Both the position numbers and the translations under genes were made by a program. The notes beneath the pieces are model-generated. The model worked only from the letters and a program-made list of their open reading frames with translations. It had not been told where the DNA came from and searched no databases. Positions 16,825-24,647 of a stretch of DNA of 64,000 bases are shown one piece after another. Position 1 is the first letter of the stretch; each line of letters starts with the position of its first letter. The DNA is from Nordella sp. HKS 07. GTDB lineage: Bacteria; Pseudomonadota; Alphaproteobacteria; Rhizobiales; Aestuariivirgaceae. The DNA lies in the NCBI RefSeq assembly GCF_011046735.1, contig NZ_CP049258.1, positions 1,094,001-1,158,000 of the forward strand. The letters are read 5' to 3'.

Positions 16825-17623
16825 TCAGTCGGATGTCCTACCGCGCCGTGAGAAGGCCGCCACATCTTCCTCGATCACCGCCCGAGTGCTTGCCTCGATG
16901 TGAGCGAGATGGACGGCCATTGCAGTTGCGGCCGCCGTGCTGTCCCCGGCTTCGATGGCTCGCACGATCGTTGTGTGCTCGCCGAGGCTACGGCGTATTA
17001 GCGCCACATTCTCCGTCGCCCGGCGACGAATATCGAGGCCCATATTGTAAAGACCGTAGGCGATCCGCTCGAGGACACTGTTGCCGGCAATCTCCGAAAG
17101 CTGCGAGTGAAAGCGCGCGTCCAGAATGCGAAAGCCGACCGGATCCGTAAGCACCTTCTCGTGGGCAGCCAGCATTCCGTTCAGAGCTTCGACATCGTCG
17201 GGCGTCGCATTGACCGCGGCCTTCCGAACGATTTCGATCTCGATGATGCTGCGGCTCTCGAAGACATCGGCGAGGTTGGATGGCGAGAGCGAGATAAAGA
17301 AATCGAGTGGGGCAAGTAATGTACGCGCCTTAAGGTCGGTGACATAGGCCCCCCCCGCCGTGGTGAGTCTCGACGACACCCAGCGTTGAAAGTGCGCGGA
17401 TTGCCTCCCGCAGACTTGGGCGGCTGATATTGAGGATTTCGATGAGCTCACGTTCTGAGGGAAGTCGGTCACCCGAGCGCAGCATGCCGGTCCTCACCAG
17501 ATCGAGGATCTGTTCCACCACCGATTGCGCAACGCCGGCATTGACCGGCTGTAATGCGCCAGCGATGGCTTGTAGTTTGACCTTGGATTTTCTTGCTGTC
17601 CGCTCGGACACTTGCCTCATCAT
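16825..17623 (-). pseudogene. GntR/FadR-family regulator split by a frameshift at a G8 run
   Basis: The first frame (17623 to 17330) gives the winged helix: VVEQILDLVRTGMLRSGDRLPSERELIEILNISRPSLREAIRAL, then GVVETHHGGGG, after which it runs out. The second frame (to 16825) picks up AYVTDLKARTLLAPLDFF and a full FCD ligand domain with ESRSIIEIEIVRKAA, FHSQLSEIAGN and EHTTIVRAIEAGD. Taking one base out of the eight-base G run (C8 on the plus strand, 17349-17356) restores GGGAYVT, the usual FadR wing, and a 265-residue protein. Its start overlaps the SDR stop by 4 bases. The break may be a sequencing error, a fresh mutation or slipped-strand switching. It is the likely regulator of both operators here. 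Confidence 0.85.
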
Positions 17624-18447
17624 CTATCCCACGCCTCTGTCGGTCTAAACTCGCCCCAGCTCGGGATCGGAGACTGCAGGCCATCCTTGATCCACAAGAA
17701 CCTGCCGCTGATTGCAGCGGCGCGCTCGCTCATCAACGCTTCGATGAGATCGCTAGCCTTCTCGGGGTCGTCGCCTCCGTTGCTTTCAATCCAGTCAACC
17801 CAATCGCGATAACGCTGGGCGATGGGGCCGAGGTCTTCGACGCCATCGCGGATGTTCATCCACATCTCAGTCTTCACGTCGCCGGGGTGGATCACATTAG
17901 CCGTCACTCCGCTGCCGGCGATCTCGGCAGCTAGATGGCGCGTAAACTGGTTAAGTGCCGCCTTGCTCACTCCATAGGCGCTATTGATGGGCCCAGGCTC
18001 GTGCAATGTTGCGGCAGAGGTGACGTTGACAATCCGCCCCCAGCCCTTCTGCATCATGTTTTCTATGAAGGCGTGACAGGTGAGATAAGGTCCGATTGCG
18101 TTGACCATGACAGTGTTGATCCACGCAGCGGGGTCAGTCTTCCATGCCACCTGGATCGGCCCAAAGATGCCTGCGGCGTTGATCAGTATCGAAGGATGAC
18201 CGAGGCGGTCCTCAACCTCGGCTTTCATCGCGGTGACAGACTGTGGAGACCCGACATCGGCCCGGATTGCGATGGCCGTCCCGCCTCTTGCTTCGATATA
18301 GCCGGCTGTGCCGGCTATTTGGCCGGCGCTGCGTGCCACCAACGCCACCCGCGCACCACGCCCGGCGAGTCGGACAGCAGCCAGCCGGCCGATCCCGCGC
18401 CCCGCCCCGGTGATCAGCGCCACCTTTCCAGTCAAGTCCTCCATCAC
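17620..18447 (-). CDS. short-chain dehydrogenase/reductase
   Basis: A 275-residue classical SDR. Cofactor motif TGAGRGIG at residues 15-22, the NAG-like segment INAAGIFG, catalytic Ser in VNVTSAATLHEP, and the YGVSK active-site pair near residue 158. The end GRFLWIKDGLQSP resembles the family's GxxxxVDGG tail. The N-terminal ARVALVAR segment suggests NADP preference, which is tentative. It is co-transcribed with the GntR gene (4-base overlap) and carries the same palindromic operator as the ABC operon, so it probably oxidises or reduces the imported sugar or polyol. Confidence 0.88.
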   Translation of the reverse strand: MMEDLTGKVALITGAGRGIGRLAAVRLAGRGARVALVARSAGQIAGTAGYIEARGGTAIAIRADVGSPQSVTAMKAEVEDRLGHPSILINAAGIFGPIQVAWKTDPAAWINTVMVNAIGPYLTCHAFIENMMQKGWGRIVNVTSAATLHEPGPINSAYGVSKAALNQFTRHLAAEIAGSGVTANVIHPGDVKTEMWMNIRDGVEDLGPIAQRYRDWVDWIESNGGDDPEKASDLIEALMSERAAAISGRFLWIKDGLQSPIPSWGEFRPTEAWDR

Positions 18448-18490
18448 GGACTCCGCTTTGAGAAACGTGACAAAGGCATACTAGGTTAAA

Positions 18491-18505
18491 AGTGGTCTGT
18501 CCACT
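18491..18505 (+). promoter_or_regulatory. palindromic operator, site 2 (SDR-GntR operon)
   Basis: The 15 bases AGTGGTCTGTCCACT occur here 44-58 bp upstream of the SDR start and match the site at 16762-16776, in opposite orientation with the flank TTAAA conserved. A pair of identical palindromes before two operons with the regulator gene between them is strong evidence of a common operator. Confidence 0.75.
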
Positions 18506-18774
18506 CTGGGCACCTGGTTAGAAGTCAAAACGCCGGGAATGACAGTGTGGGGACCTAAGGCCAACTACGCGGCGCGCCAACTCCTCCGAGACTACTATTT
18601 CCTGCGGTCGGCTACGCTGGGTCACGCCGGAAGAAACTCATTGTCAGAGTCATTTTGAGACCGGCGACGGTGTTCGGATGGGCTTTGCCGGAAGGCTCGC
18701 AACTGGCGCGCTTGTTTTCCACAAAGCTCCCTCTTCGCAGGATGGGCAATAGCCCTCATTCTCTGGACCTTTTT
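18506..18774. other. non-coding stretch with no clear feature
   Basis: About 270 bases between the operator and the M14-like gene. Short frames on both strands lack ribosome sites, family motifs or consistent codon use. No strong hairpin with a T run was seen. Part of it must hold the terminator of the leftward M14-like gene. Confidence 0.4.
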
Positions 18775-19863
18775 CTATGGCTCTCTTGTCACTCCTTGAA
18801 ATGCCTGTCGCACCACCTGATGCCCACGAAAAAGCATCATTTCCTTCCATTCGTCAGTGTCAGGGTAAAACTGTTTGCGCATGGTAGCACGGATGGGCTC
18901 AGCCTCAGAACTCAGCGGATCACCATATGTATGAAGCCAGTGGTCAGCCCGAAGCGCACGGCGATTGCTCTCTCGGTCATATGCCCCGAACTCCAAGGTT
19001 GCTATGGTCACCCTGGCTTTCGACAACGCTTCATTGTAGGCAAAATGAGTAAGACCGTGGAGCGCCTGAGAAACCCCTTGGCCACGTTTTGACTCGGTTA
19101 CTGCTTCACCCCAGAAGGCATGCACGCGCTTCGAGCCCGGTGAGTCAGGTTCGTAGTGAGTTATCAGATCGCCATAGCCATAGGGGCCAAGCCCGGTATG
19201 GAAATCGAGGATAGCAATGTCGGTGCGGCGCGTTAGAAACCGGTCGATGATGGCGTGTGTCGTGCGATTTGACCATGATGGACCGCCGCCGCCATAAAAG
19301 AGGCCTTCGGAATGAGTATATTGGCCGCCGGTCAATGCCCGGAAAAACGCCAGCTCTCCTACCTGAGCGCGATAGGCCCGAAGCTTCGCTTCGGCCGCTT
19401 CAAAAATGGGTCCGCTGAGAGCGGACGGCACCACGGCATTGGCGATTTCCTCATAACCCGGATTCTGAGGATAGGGTTTCGTGTGATCAACAAAATTGCG
19501 ATTGAGGTCACTGCCCTCCTCGGTCACGCGGCGCAGCCACGCAAATCCGTAAGGGTTTATGGCATGCACATGGAGGGCCGCCACACCGCGGGGCAAGGCT
19601 GCGGCACCCTTGCGGCGTAACCAGTCGATTTGAAAGCCGGAGCCGCAGAATCCTTCGACGCCGTGCGTACCAGAGATCGTCATGACGACTCTGTCGGCGT
19701 CATCGGGCCCCAGCCACGCAATATCGGCAAAGAGTGCTTCGCCCCTAGGACCTCTGGTACCACTCTCATGGTGCGCCATCGTGGCGCCGGCGATGTGCGC
19801 CGCAGTCAAGAACTTCTCGCGAGCCTCGCTGTAATCGGTACTAAAGGTTTGGAAGGTGGTCAT
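18775..19863 (-). CDS. DUF2817 / M14-like zinc carboxypeptidase family protein
   Basis: A 362-residue soluble protein. Zinc and catalytic motifs of the M14-related DUF2817 family are visible in order: ISGTHGVEGFCGS (first His, Glu) near residue 66, GSDLNRNFVDH near residue 120, and ILDFHTGLGPYG (second zinc His) near residue 225, with a later TLEFGAYDRESN that can supply the catalytic Glu. No signal peptide, so it is cytoplasmic, unlike many secreted M14 enzymes. It stands alone between a non-coding stretch and the second tRNA-like fragment. The substrate is not known; peptide or N-acyl amino acid cleavage is possible. Confidence 0.85.
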   Translation of the reverse strand: MTTFQTFSTDYSEAREKFLTAAHIAGATMAHHESGTRGPRGEALFADIAWLGPDDADRVVMTISGTHGVEGFCGSGFQIDWLRRKGAAALPRGVAALHVHAINPYGFAWLRRVTEEGSDLNRNFVDHTKPYPQNPGYEEIANAVVPSALSGPIFEAAEAKLRAYRAQVGELAFFRALTGGQYTHSEGLFYGGGGPSWSNRTTHAIIDRFLTRRTDIAILDFHTGLGPYGYGDLITHYEPDSPGSKRVHAFWGEAVTESKRGQGVSQALHGLTHFAYNEALSKARVTIATLEFGAYDRESNRRALRADHWLHTYGDPLSSEAEPIRATMRKQFYPDTDEWKEMMLFRGHQVVRQAFQGVTREP

Positions 19864-19992
19864 TCCGAATATCCAGTCGCCAGAGTGACAGGTTTAGCAG
19901 GGTCTTCACTTCAAGCCACCGGCGAGCACTCCACAACAGGGCATCGTCGGCCGCTGTCTTAAAGCATCTCCCGAGTGACGCCGTTGCTCAGC

Positions 19993-20052
19993 AGCATGGA
20001 TCATCAGACTCCAAATCCGAGGGCCGCGGGTTCGAATCCTCCCGAGTCCCCA
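19993..20052 (+). repeat. degenerate tRNA 3'-end-like fragment (second copy)
   Basis: ATCATCAGACTCCAAATCCG and the following GAGGGCCGCGGGTTCGAATC align with the tRNA-Arg fragment at 2868 over about 50 bases with roughly four fifths identity by eye. The anticodon stem now has an A-C mismatch, the loop reads CTCCAAA, and the T stem no longer pairs, so it cannot be a working tRNA. There is no 5' half. Read as an old attachment-site relic. Confidence 0.55.
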
Positions 20053-20129
20053 TCTAAGAGGCAATGTTTGCCACTGTCCTTGGCCGCATTTTGTCCTGCT
20101 GGCTGCCTCGCATCAGCTCCGAAGCCGCC

Positions 20130-20348
20130 TCAGGCAGGGCCATCCCCTCGGTCGTGTATTTCTCTGTCGAGTGCCTTTTTGACAAATTCTACGGAATCGA
20201 TTGCCGCTCCAAGTTGGGTGCGAAACTGCGCGATCGCTTCTTTCATCGGCGACGGCAGGTCTCCCCACCAGTCGACAACGCCACTCATCGCTTCTTCGAC
20301 GGTTCGCAGCATTTCCTCAATGGCAACTTCACGGTAGGTTCTCGCCAT
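20130..20348 (-). CDS. small hypothetical protein downstream of the cupin gene
   Basis: A 72-residue acidic, mostly helical protein with no signal peptide, cysteine or membrane segment: REVAIEEMLRTVEEAMSG, then WWGDLPSPMKEAIAQFRTQL, then an amphipathic C-terminal helix. It starts 32 bp after the cupin stop on the same strand and could be co-transcribed. Balanced amino-acid use and absence of a better frame support a real gene, but I know no family for it. Confidence 0.5.
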   Translation of the reverse strand: MARTYREVAIEEMLRTVEEAMSGVVDWWGDLPSPMKEAIAQFRTQLGAAIDSVEFVKKALDREIHDRGDGPA

Positions 20349-20380
20349 AGCGCTGTCGCCTTTTCTTCCTGCGGAGAAGC

Positions 20381-20797
20381 TCAGTCCCCGAATGGGATCG
20401 TCAGTTCCGTCTCGTTCGTGTCCACCACGAACACTGCGAGGAGTTTGGCCGGCCTCGACTTGCTGGCATTGGCGCTGACGCCGTGCCGGTCGCCGGGCAA
20501 CTCGGAGAAGCTCTCTCCGGCCTTATAGGTCTTCACCGGTCCGTCGTTGACCTGACTGCGGATCGCTCCCGCAAGCACGGTCGCGTAGATGAACGCGGAT
20601 TTGGGATGCGTATGACCAGGCGAATAGCCGCCCGGGCCGTATTCGACGAGCACGCCCTTGACGCTCTTGCCGGGAACATTCGGCAGCTCGTGCTGGTAGA
20701 CGAGAGTCACCTTGGCGTTCTTCGACTTCGGCGTATCCGCGAGCGCGCTGCCGAACGGCAGTGTGGCAATAAGCAGTGAACAGAGGATGCGTTTCAT
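20381..20797 (-). CDS. secreted cupin-domain protein
   Basis: A 138-residue precursor with a signal peptide (KRILCSLLIATLPFGSALA, cleavage about residue 20). The mature part is a single cupin: motif 1 GGYSPGHTHPKSAFIYATVLAG (two His and a Glu-equivalent position replaced by Ala/Phe) and motif 2 PGDRHGVSANASK. Small periplasmic cupins of this kind are common and mostly uncharacterised; a metal-binding or quercetinase-like role is possible. A GGAGG ribosome site precedes ATG 20797. It follows the NmrA-like gene by 34 bp and may share its transcript. Confidence 0.8.
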   Translation of the reverse strand: MKRILCSLLIATLPFGSALADTPKSKNAKVTLVYQHELPNVPGKSVKGVLVEYGPGGYSPGHTHPKSAFIYATVLAGAIRSQVNDGPVKTYKAGESFSELPGDRHGVSANASKSRPAKLLAVFVVDTNETELTIPFGD

Positions 20798-20831
20798 GGA
20801 GACCTCCTATGCTTCGGTTGCGAATACCGGA

Positions 20832-21587
20832 TCAGCCCGCTGCCCGTGAGCGGCGGAGCCATTCGTCGAGAGCGATGTGGCCGAGGCGCGCTTCGCCCAA
20901 CGGCACCAGCGAAAGCTGCTCAACCCGCCCACCGAAGTATCGGGCCTCGGGGTCGCTCACGACCTCACGCGGGTCGCCGACTGCCTTCAGATAACGGGCG
21001 ACGATTTCGTTGAACGGCGCTCGTTCCGGGCCTGCGATCTCGACGATGCCATTTCGTGGCGTCGCGAGCGCCACATCGGCAACGATGGCGGCGACGTCGT
21101 CGGCTGCGATGGGTTGGAACAGGCCGGGCGAAATCCTGACCATGTTTCCATCCACATTCGAAGCGGCGATGGCGCCGAGGAATTCCAGGAACTGGGTCGA
21201 GCGGACGATGGTGTAGGGGATGCCTGAGGACGTGATCAATTTTTCTTGGGCGACCTTGGCACGGAAATAGCCATTGTCGGGCGTGCGGTCGGTTCCTACG
21301 ATGGAGAGTGCAATATGGTGCCGCACGCCCGTCGAGTTTTCCGCTGCAAGAACATTGCGGCCGGAGGTCTCAAAGAATTCCAGCACCGCCTTGTCTTCAA
21401 ATGAAGGCGAATTGGCAAGGTCGATCACAACCTGCGCGCCAGCCATGGCCTCTTTGAGCCCCTCGCCGGTGATGGTGTTGAAGCCGCTCTTGGGTGACGC
21501 GGCGGCGACCTCATGACGGCCCTTGCGCAGAATGGCGACGGTCTTCGAACCGATCAGGCCGGTGCCACCGATGACGACGATCTTCAT
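20832..21587 (-). CDS. NmrA-like NAD(P)-binding oxidoreductase
   Basis: A 251-residue Rossmann protein with GGTGLIGSKT at residues 7-16 and AGAQVVIDLANSP after the second fold crossing. The active-site region ALSIVGTDRTPDNGYFRAKVAQEKLI has a Tyr and Lys of the atypical SDR type. The tail GNGIVEIAGPERAPFNEIVARYL fits NmrA/NADP-binding domain proteins of about 250 residues. It is the first gene of a likely three-gene operon with the secreted cupin and the small hypothetical gene. Substrate unknown. Confidence 0.85.
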   Translation of the reverse strand: MKIVVIGGTGLIGSKTVAILRKGRHEVAAASPKSGFNTITGEGLKEAMAGAQVVIDLANSPSFEDKAVLEFFETSGRNVLAAENSTGVRHHIALSIVGTDRTPDNGYFRAKVAQEKLITSSGIPYTIVRSTQFLEFLGAIAASNVDGNMVRISPGLFQPIAADDVAAIVADVALATPRNGIVEIAGPERAPFNEIVARYLKAVGDPREVVSDPEARYFGGRVEQLSLVPLGEARLGHIALDEWLRRSRAAG

Positions 21588-22224
21588 GGTTTACACTCCA
21601 TCGTGCTGTTTCTGCCGGCAGGACAGCCAGTTCACACGCTACGTGGCGCTGGGCGGGATGCTGACTGTCTTGCGGACAAGTCTCCTATCCTCGTCGACCT
21701 GATCGCCTAAGCCGATGTGGGCCGAGGGCTGTGAGGTATTGTCCAAGCTCATGTTTGTTCTCCTGCTGACCGCCTTACCCATGGCCGTATCAACTACTTG
21801 CGCCGCCGGCCCCGCGAGGGTTGGCACGCGCCGCCGAACTCGGAATTCGCTTGCGTCGCCTATTACGTCTTTCGCACCGGCCTCCAGCTGGCCATCTGTG
21901 ATCGGGTGACCTGGAACGTCATCACCTTCCGTTATCGTAATACCTTCAATACGACAATGACTATCCCCCCGCTTGACGACCAAGCGCAGTTTCCACGTCA
22001 ATCAGCACAACACTATCTACAGTGAGCTCCATTGAAGCTATGAAAGTGGCTGGAATGCCACAGCGACAGGACTCGCCATTGGCTATGCGTTCAGTTTCGA
22101 GTGAGCATCGTGGTCGCAAGGCTACTATAATTGCCTCGGCTTACACGGGGCCCATTTTATTGGCTTCGTCCGAAAACCGCCTCTGGCAGTCGATCTCGAC
22201 TATCGCTGGCGCCATCCAGATAGG
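21588..22224. other. 637-bp stretch with only decayed coding traces
   Basis: No intact gene is convincing. On the plus strand, traces in different frames suggest one decayed secreted protein: a signal-like MFVLLLTALPMAVSTTCAAG from 21751, then FACVAYYVFRTGLQLAICDR near 21855, then HVNQHNTIYSELH, a stop, and SYESGWNATATGLAIGYAFS ending at 22104. The last piece looks like the C-terminal strand of an outer-membrane or secreted protein. A 120-codon minus-strand frame (21639-22001) lacks any family feature. Confidence 0.35.
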
Positions 22225-24057
22225 CTAGTTCAGCGGTGCCGGCGCACCAGGTTCAGTCCAGCCGGCCTTGCGCAGGCCGTCCATAAGCGGGTCGACGATG
22301 CTTTCGAGCGGCTGGAAGCGGCGCCAGACCGCGGCGGGATTGCGGTTGAACGCAGGTGCCTGCTTCGCCATCGTGTCCAGCGCTTCCCGCGCAGCGGCGC
22401 CGTCCCCGAGAGCCCCGTGGGCGATGGCGAGGAACGCCACCCCTTGGGAGTCCCCGGCGGCCGAATGCTCGGCGGCGGCGAGCATTTCGCGGTAGCGGCC
22501 CTCCAGGTAAAGGTGGATCGTAATCGGATCATAGTACCAGCCCGGCGGATCGATGGTCCGCGCGATCGCGCGTTCGCTATAGGCGAGGCCCTCGTCCCAG
22601 CGGCCGCGCAAGGCCAGACGCCAGCCAAGCTGCGCCAGCGTATCGGGGTCATTCGGGTTGAGCGCCAGCGCCTTGCGCTGGATGCGTTCGGACTCGTCGA
22701 AGTTGCGCAGGTGGTACTGGATCGCGGAAAGCGCCTGTAGCGCGACGATGTTCTCGGGCTCGATCGCGACCGCCCTGGAGGCCAGTTCGAGCGCCTTTGC
22801 CATCTCACGCGGGACCTCGACATCCGGCACGAAACCATAGCGGGCGGCATCGAGGTGCAGCCAGCCCAGCAGCGCCCGCGGCTCGGCATAGTCGGGTTCG
22901 CGCCGTACGGCCTCTTCGAGACAGGCGAGGACAGGCTGACGGAGGTCGTCGCGGAAGGTACGCCGGTAGGCATAGGCCCGCAGCACGCAGGCGTAACTGG
23001 CCATGCTCGGCTCGACGCCGGTCGACAGGCGGGCCGCCATGTCGCTCCGGACGATGCCGTAGGGCTGGCCCAGCACCGTCGCGATGTTGGCGGCGAGCTC
23101 CGCCCGGATACCGAGCAGCGCGCCCGCTGTCCGCGCCCGTTCGTAGGTTTCGCTCCATATCACACGGCCCGTTTGTGCGTCGAAGCCCTGCGCCCCAAGC
23201 CGCACGGTCGCCGCATCGGAACTGACGCTGCCCTTGACGACGTAGCCGACCCCGAGGTCACGACCGAGCGTTACCGGATCGGCATGTGCGTCCTGGCTGA
23301 AGCTCGCCGGCACCGAATATAGCCTGAACCCCTCGAACCGCATCAGGTCGGTGATGAGCTCCTGGGTCACGCCGGCAGCAAGGAAGCGGTCGTCCTCGCT
23401 GGCGCTGAGCGTATCGAAGGGCAGGACGACAACGGCCGGACCGCGAGCTTGCTCCGCGCCCGACATCGATGGGCCGCGGAGCCATGGCCACAGCCCGCCG
23501 GCCGCCGCGAGGAGCGCGACGGCGAGCAGACCCACCAAGATGAGGACGCGCCGGCGGCCGCGCCCAGCCAGGCCGGCCCCATCCGCCTCGCCGGCGACCG
23601 ACGCTGCGCCCGTCGCTCCGACAACCGTCCCATTTCCGGACTCGCATTCGGTGTCATCGGAGGGCGCCGCTTCGGTCGGCGCCTGGTGCCACGCGAAATG
23701 TGGGACGTAGTGGCCTTTCGGAATTGTAATACGCACGGGGGCTCGGGCGCCGGCATCCACGTAATAGCTGGCAAGGTCGCGCCGCAGGCGCCGGGCTTCG
23801 AGACGGACAATCGGATCGGACTGGGACTCGAACGTCCCATCGCGGCCAAAGACTGCAAGCCCGAGCGAATACCCTTTCAACCCGTCGGCACGTCCCGCCA
23901 GCGTCTCTTCCACCAGGTACCGCAGGAACGCCCGCCGCCGCGGGCTTGCCTGGAACGTCGCATCGTCGAGGATGCGTTCCAACTGTGCGCGGATCGTGGC
24001 TGGCGACGGACTAGCTGATGCTTTCCCGCGACCAACGGGGTCAAGCGTTAAGGCCAT
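22225..24057 (-). CDS. membrane-anchored TolB-like/TPR regulator (adenylate-cyclase-associated type)
   Basis: A 610-residue protein. Residues about 20-120 hold a small N-terminal domain (LERILDDATFQASPRRRAFL, then DPIVRLEARRLRRDLASYY, then IPKGHYVPHF) seen in many alphaproteobacterial TPR and cyclase proteins. One membrane helix lies near residues 170-190 (VLILVGLLAVALLAAAGGLW) after a poly-Arg stop signal. A TolB-N-like domain follows (VVVLPFDTLSASEDDRFLAA, VGYVVKGSVSSDAATVRL) and then TPR repeats from about 370 to 590. No cyclase catalytic domain is present. It stands just before the arylsulfatase cluster in opposite orientation and may regulate it; that is inferred. The other TolB/TPR protein in the window (57893) has a DNA-binding front end instead. 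Confidence 0.78.
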   Translation of the reverse strand: MALTLDPVGRGKASASPSPATIRAQLERILDDATFQASPRRRAFLRYLVEETLAGRADGLKGYSLGLAVFGRDGTFESQSDPIVRLEARRLRRDLASYYVDAGARAPVRITIPKGHYVPHFAWHQAPTEAAPSDDTECESGNGTVVGATGAASVAGEADGAGLAGRGRRRVLILVGLLAVALLAAAGGLWPWLRGPSMSGAEQARGPAVVVLPFDTLSASEDDRFLAAGVTQELITDLMRFEGFRLYSVPASFSQDAHADPVTLGRDLGVGYVVKGSVSSDAATVRLGAQGFDAQTGRVIWSETYERARTAGALLGIRAELAANIATVLGQPYGIVRSDMAARLSTGVEPSMASYACVLRAYAYRRTFRDDLRQPVLACLEEAVRREPDYAEPRALLGWLHLDAARYGFVPDVEVPREMAKALELASRAVAIEPENIVALQALSAIQYHLRNFDESERIQRKALALNPNDPDTLAQLGWRLALRGRWDEGLAYSERAIARTIDPPGWYYDPITIHLYLEGRYREMLAAAEHSAAGDSQGVAFLAIAHGALGDGAAAREALDTMAKQAPAFNRNPAAVWRRFQPLESIVDPLMDGLRKAGWTEPGAPAPLN

Positions 24058-24334
24058 CGAATATCCTCAGGCCCAAGCCCATTAAGGCAAGATTGCTGCC
24101 GCACCATAGCTGAACGCATGAAGCAGGGGAAGCGTGCGGGTGGGATAGCCAGGATCGGTGACACTTGCGTGACATCCTGGTGCCATTCCGCTGCCGGAGC
24201 AGCATTGCCCCGTCCCACGGGGCGTACGTACATGTTCGTACATGTTCGCGCCTTCCGCCGCGCACTTCAGCGTGATTATTCTCCGTTTCAACGATCCTCG
24301 GCTGATGGTGCGAAGCATATGGTGCGAACCAATG

Positions 24335-24586
24335 ATGGCGTCAAATATCGCTGTCATCGTGACTCGGTTCCCGCTGCGCGAGCTGGAAATACGCCGCAGG
24401 TGCGCTCGCGACCCGAAGTTCGCGGAGATCTGCGAAGACTATGCGGAGGCGTGGCAAGCGTTTCAACGCTGGAAGGGGGCGGGACCTGCCGGCGTCACGA
24501 AGGCGAATGATTACCGCCAGATGCTGGAGGAACTCGAGGCGGAGATCCTCGCGATCCTCGACGCCCCGCGCCCCAACGAAGGCTGA
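24335..24586 (+). CDS. small conserved hypothetical protein upstream of arylsulfatase
   Basis: About 83 residues if started at ATG 24335 (in-frame alternatives: ATG 24305, ATG 24332, GTG 24359; none has a good ribosome site). The body is helical and charged: RFPLRELEIRRRCARDPKFA, EICEDYAEAWQAFQRWK, and NDYRQMLEELEAEILAILD. Short proteins with this ELxIRR-CxxDxxFxxICEDYxxA pattern recur in proteobacteria near sulfatases and ion-handling genes, as far as I recall, without known function. It ends 61 bp before the arylsulfatase ATG and is likely the first gene of that operon. Confidence 0.6.
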   Translation: MASNIAVIVTRFPLRELEIRRRCARDPKFAEICEDYAEAWQAFQRWKGAGPAGVTKANDYRQMLEELEAEILAILDAPRPNEG

Positions 24587-24647
24587 ATCGGACAATGTCC
24601 CGGTCCGACACATCGAAGCAACGCAACGACAACGACAGGAGGTAAAA

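Noticed and set aside
21639-22001. 120-codon minus-strand gene
   Set aside because: No motif or ribosome site. The plus strand over the same bases shows the more protein-like traces.
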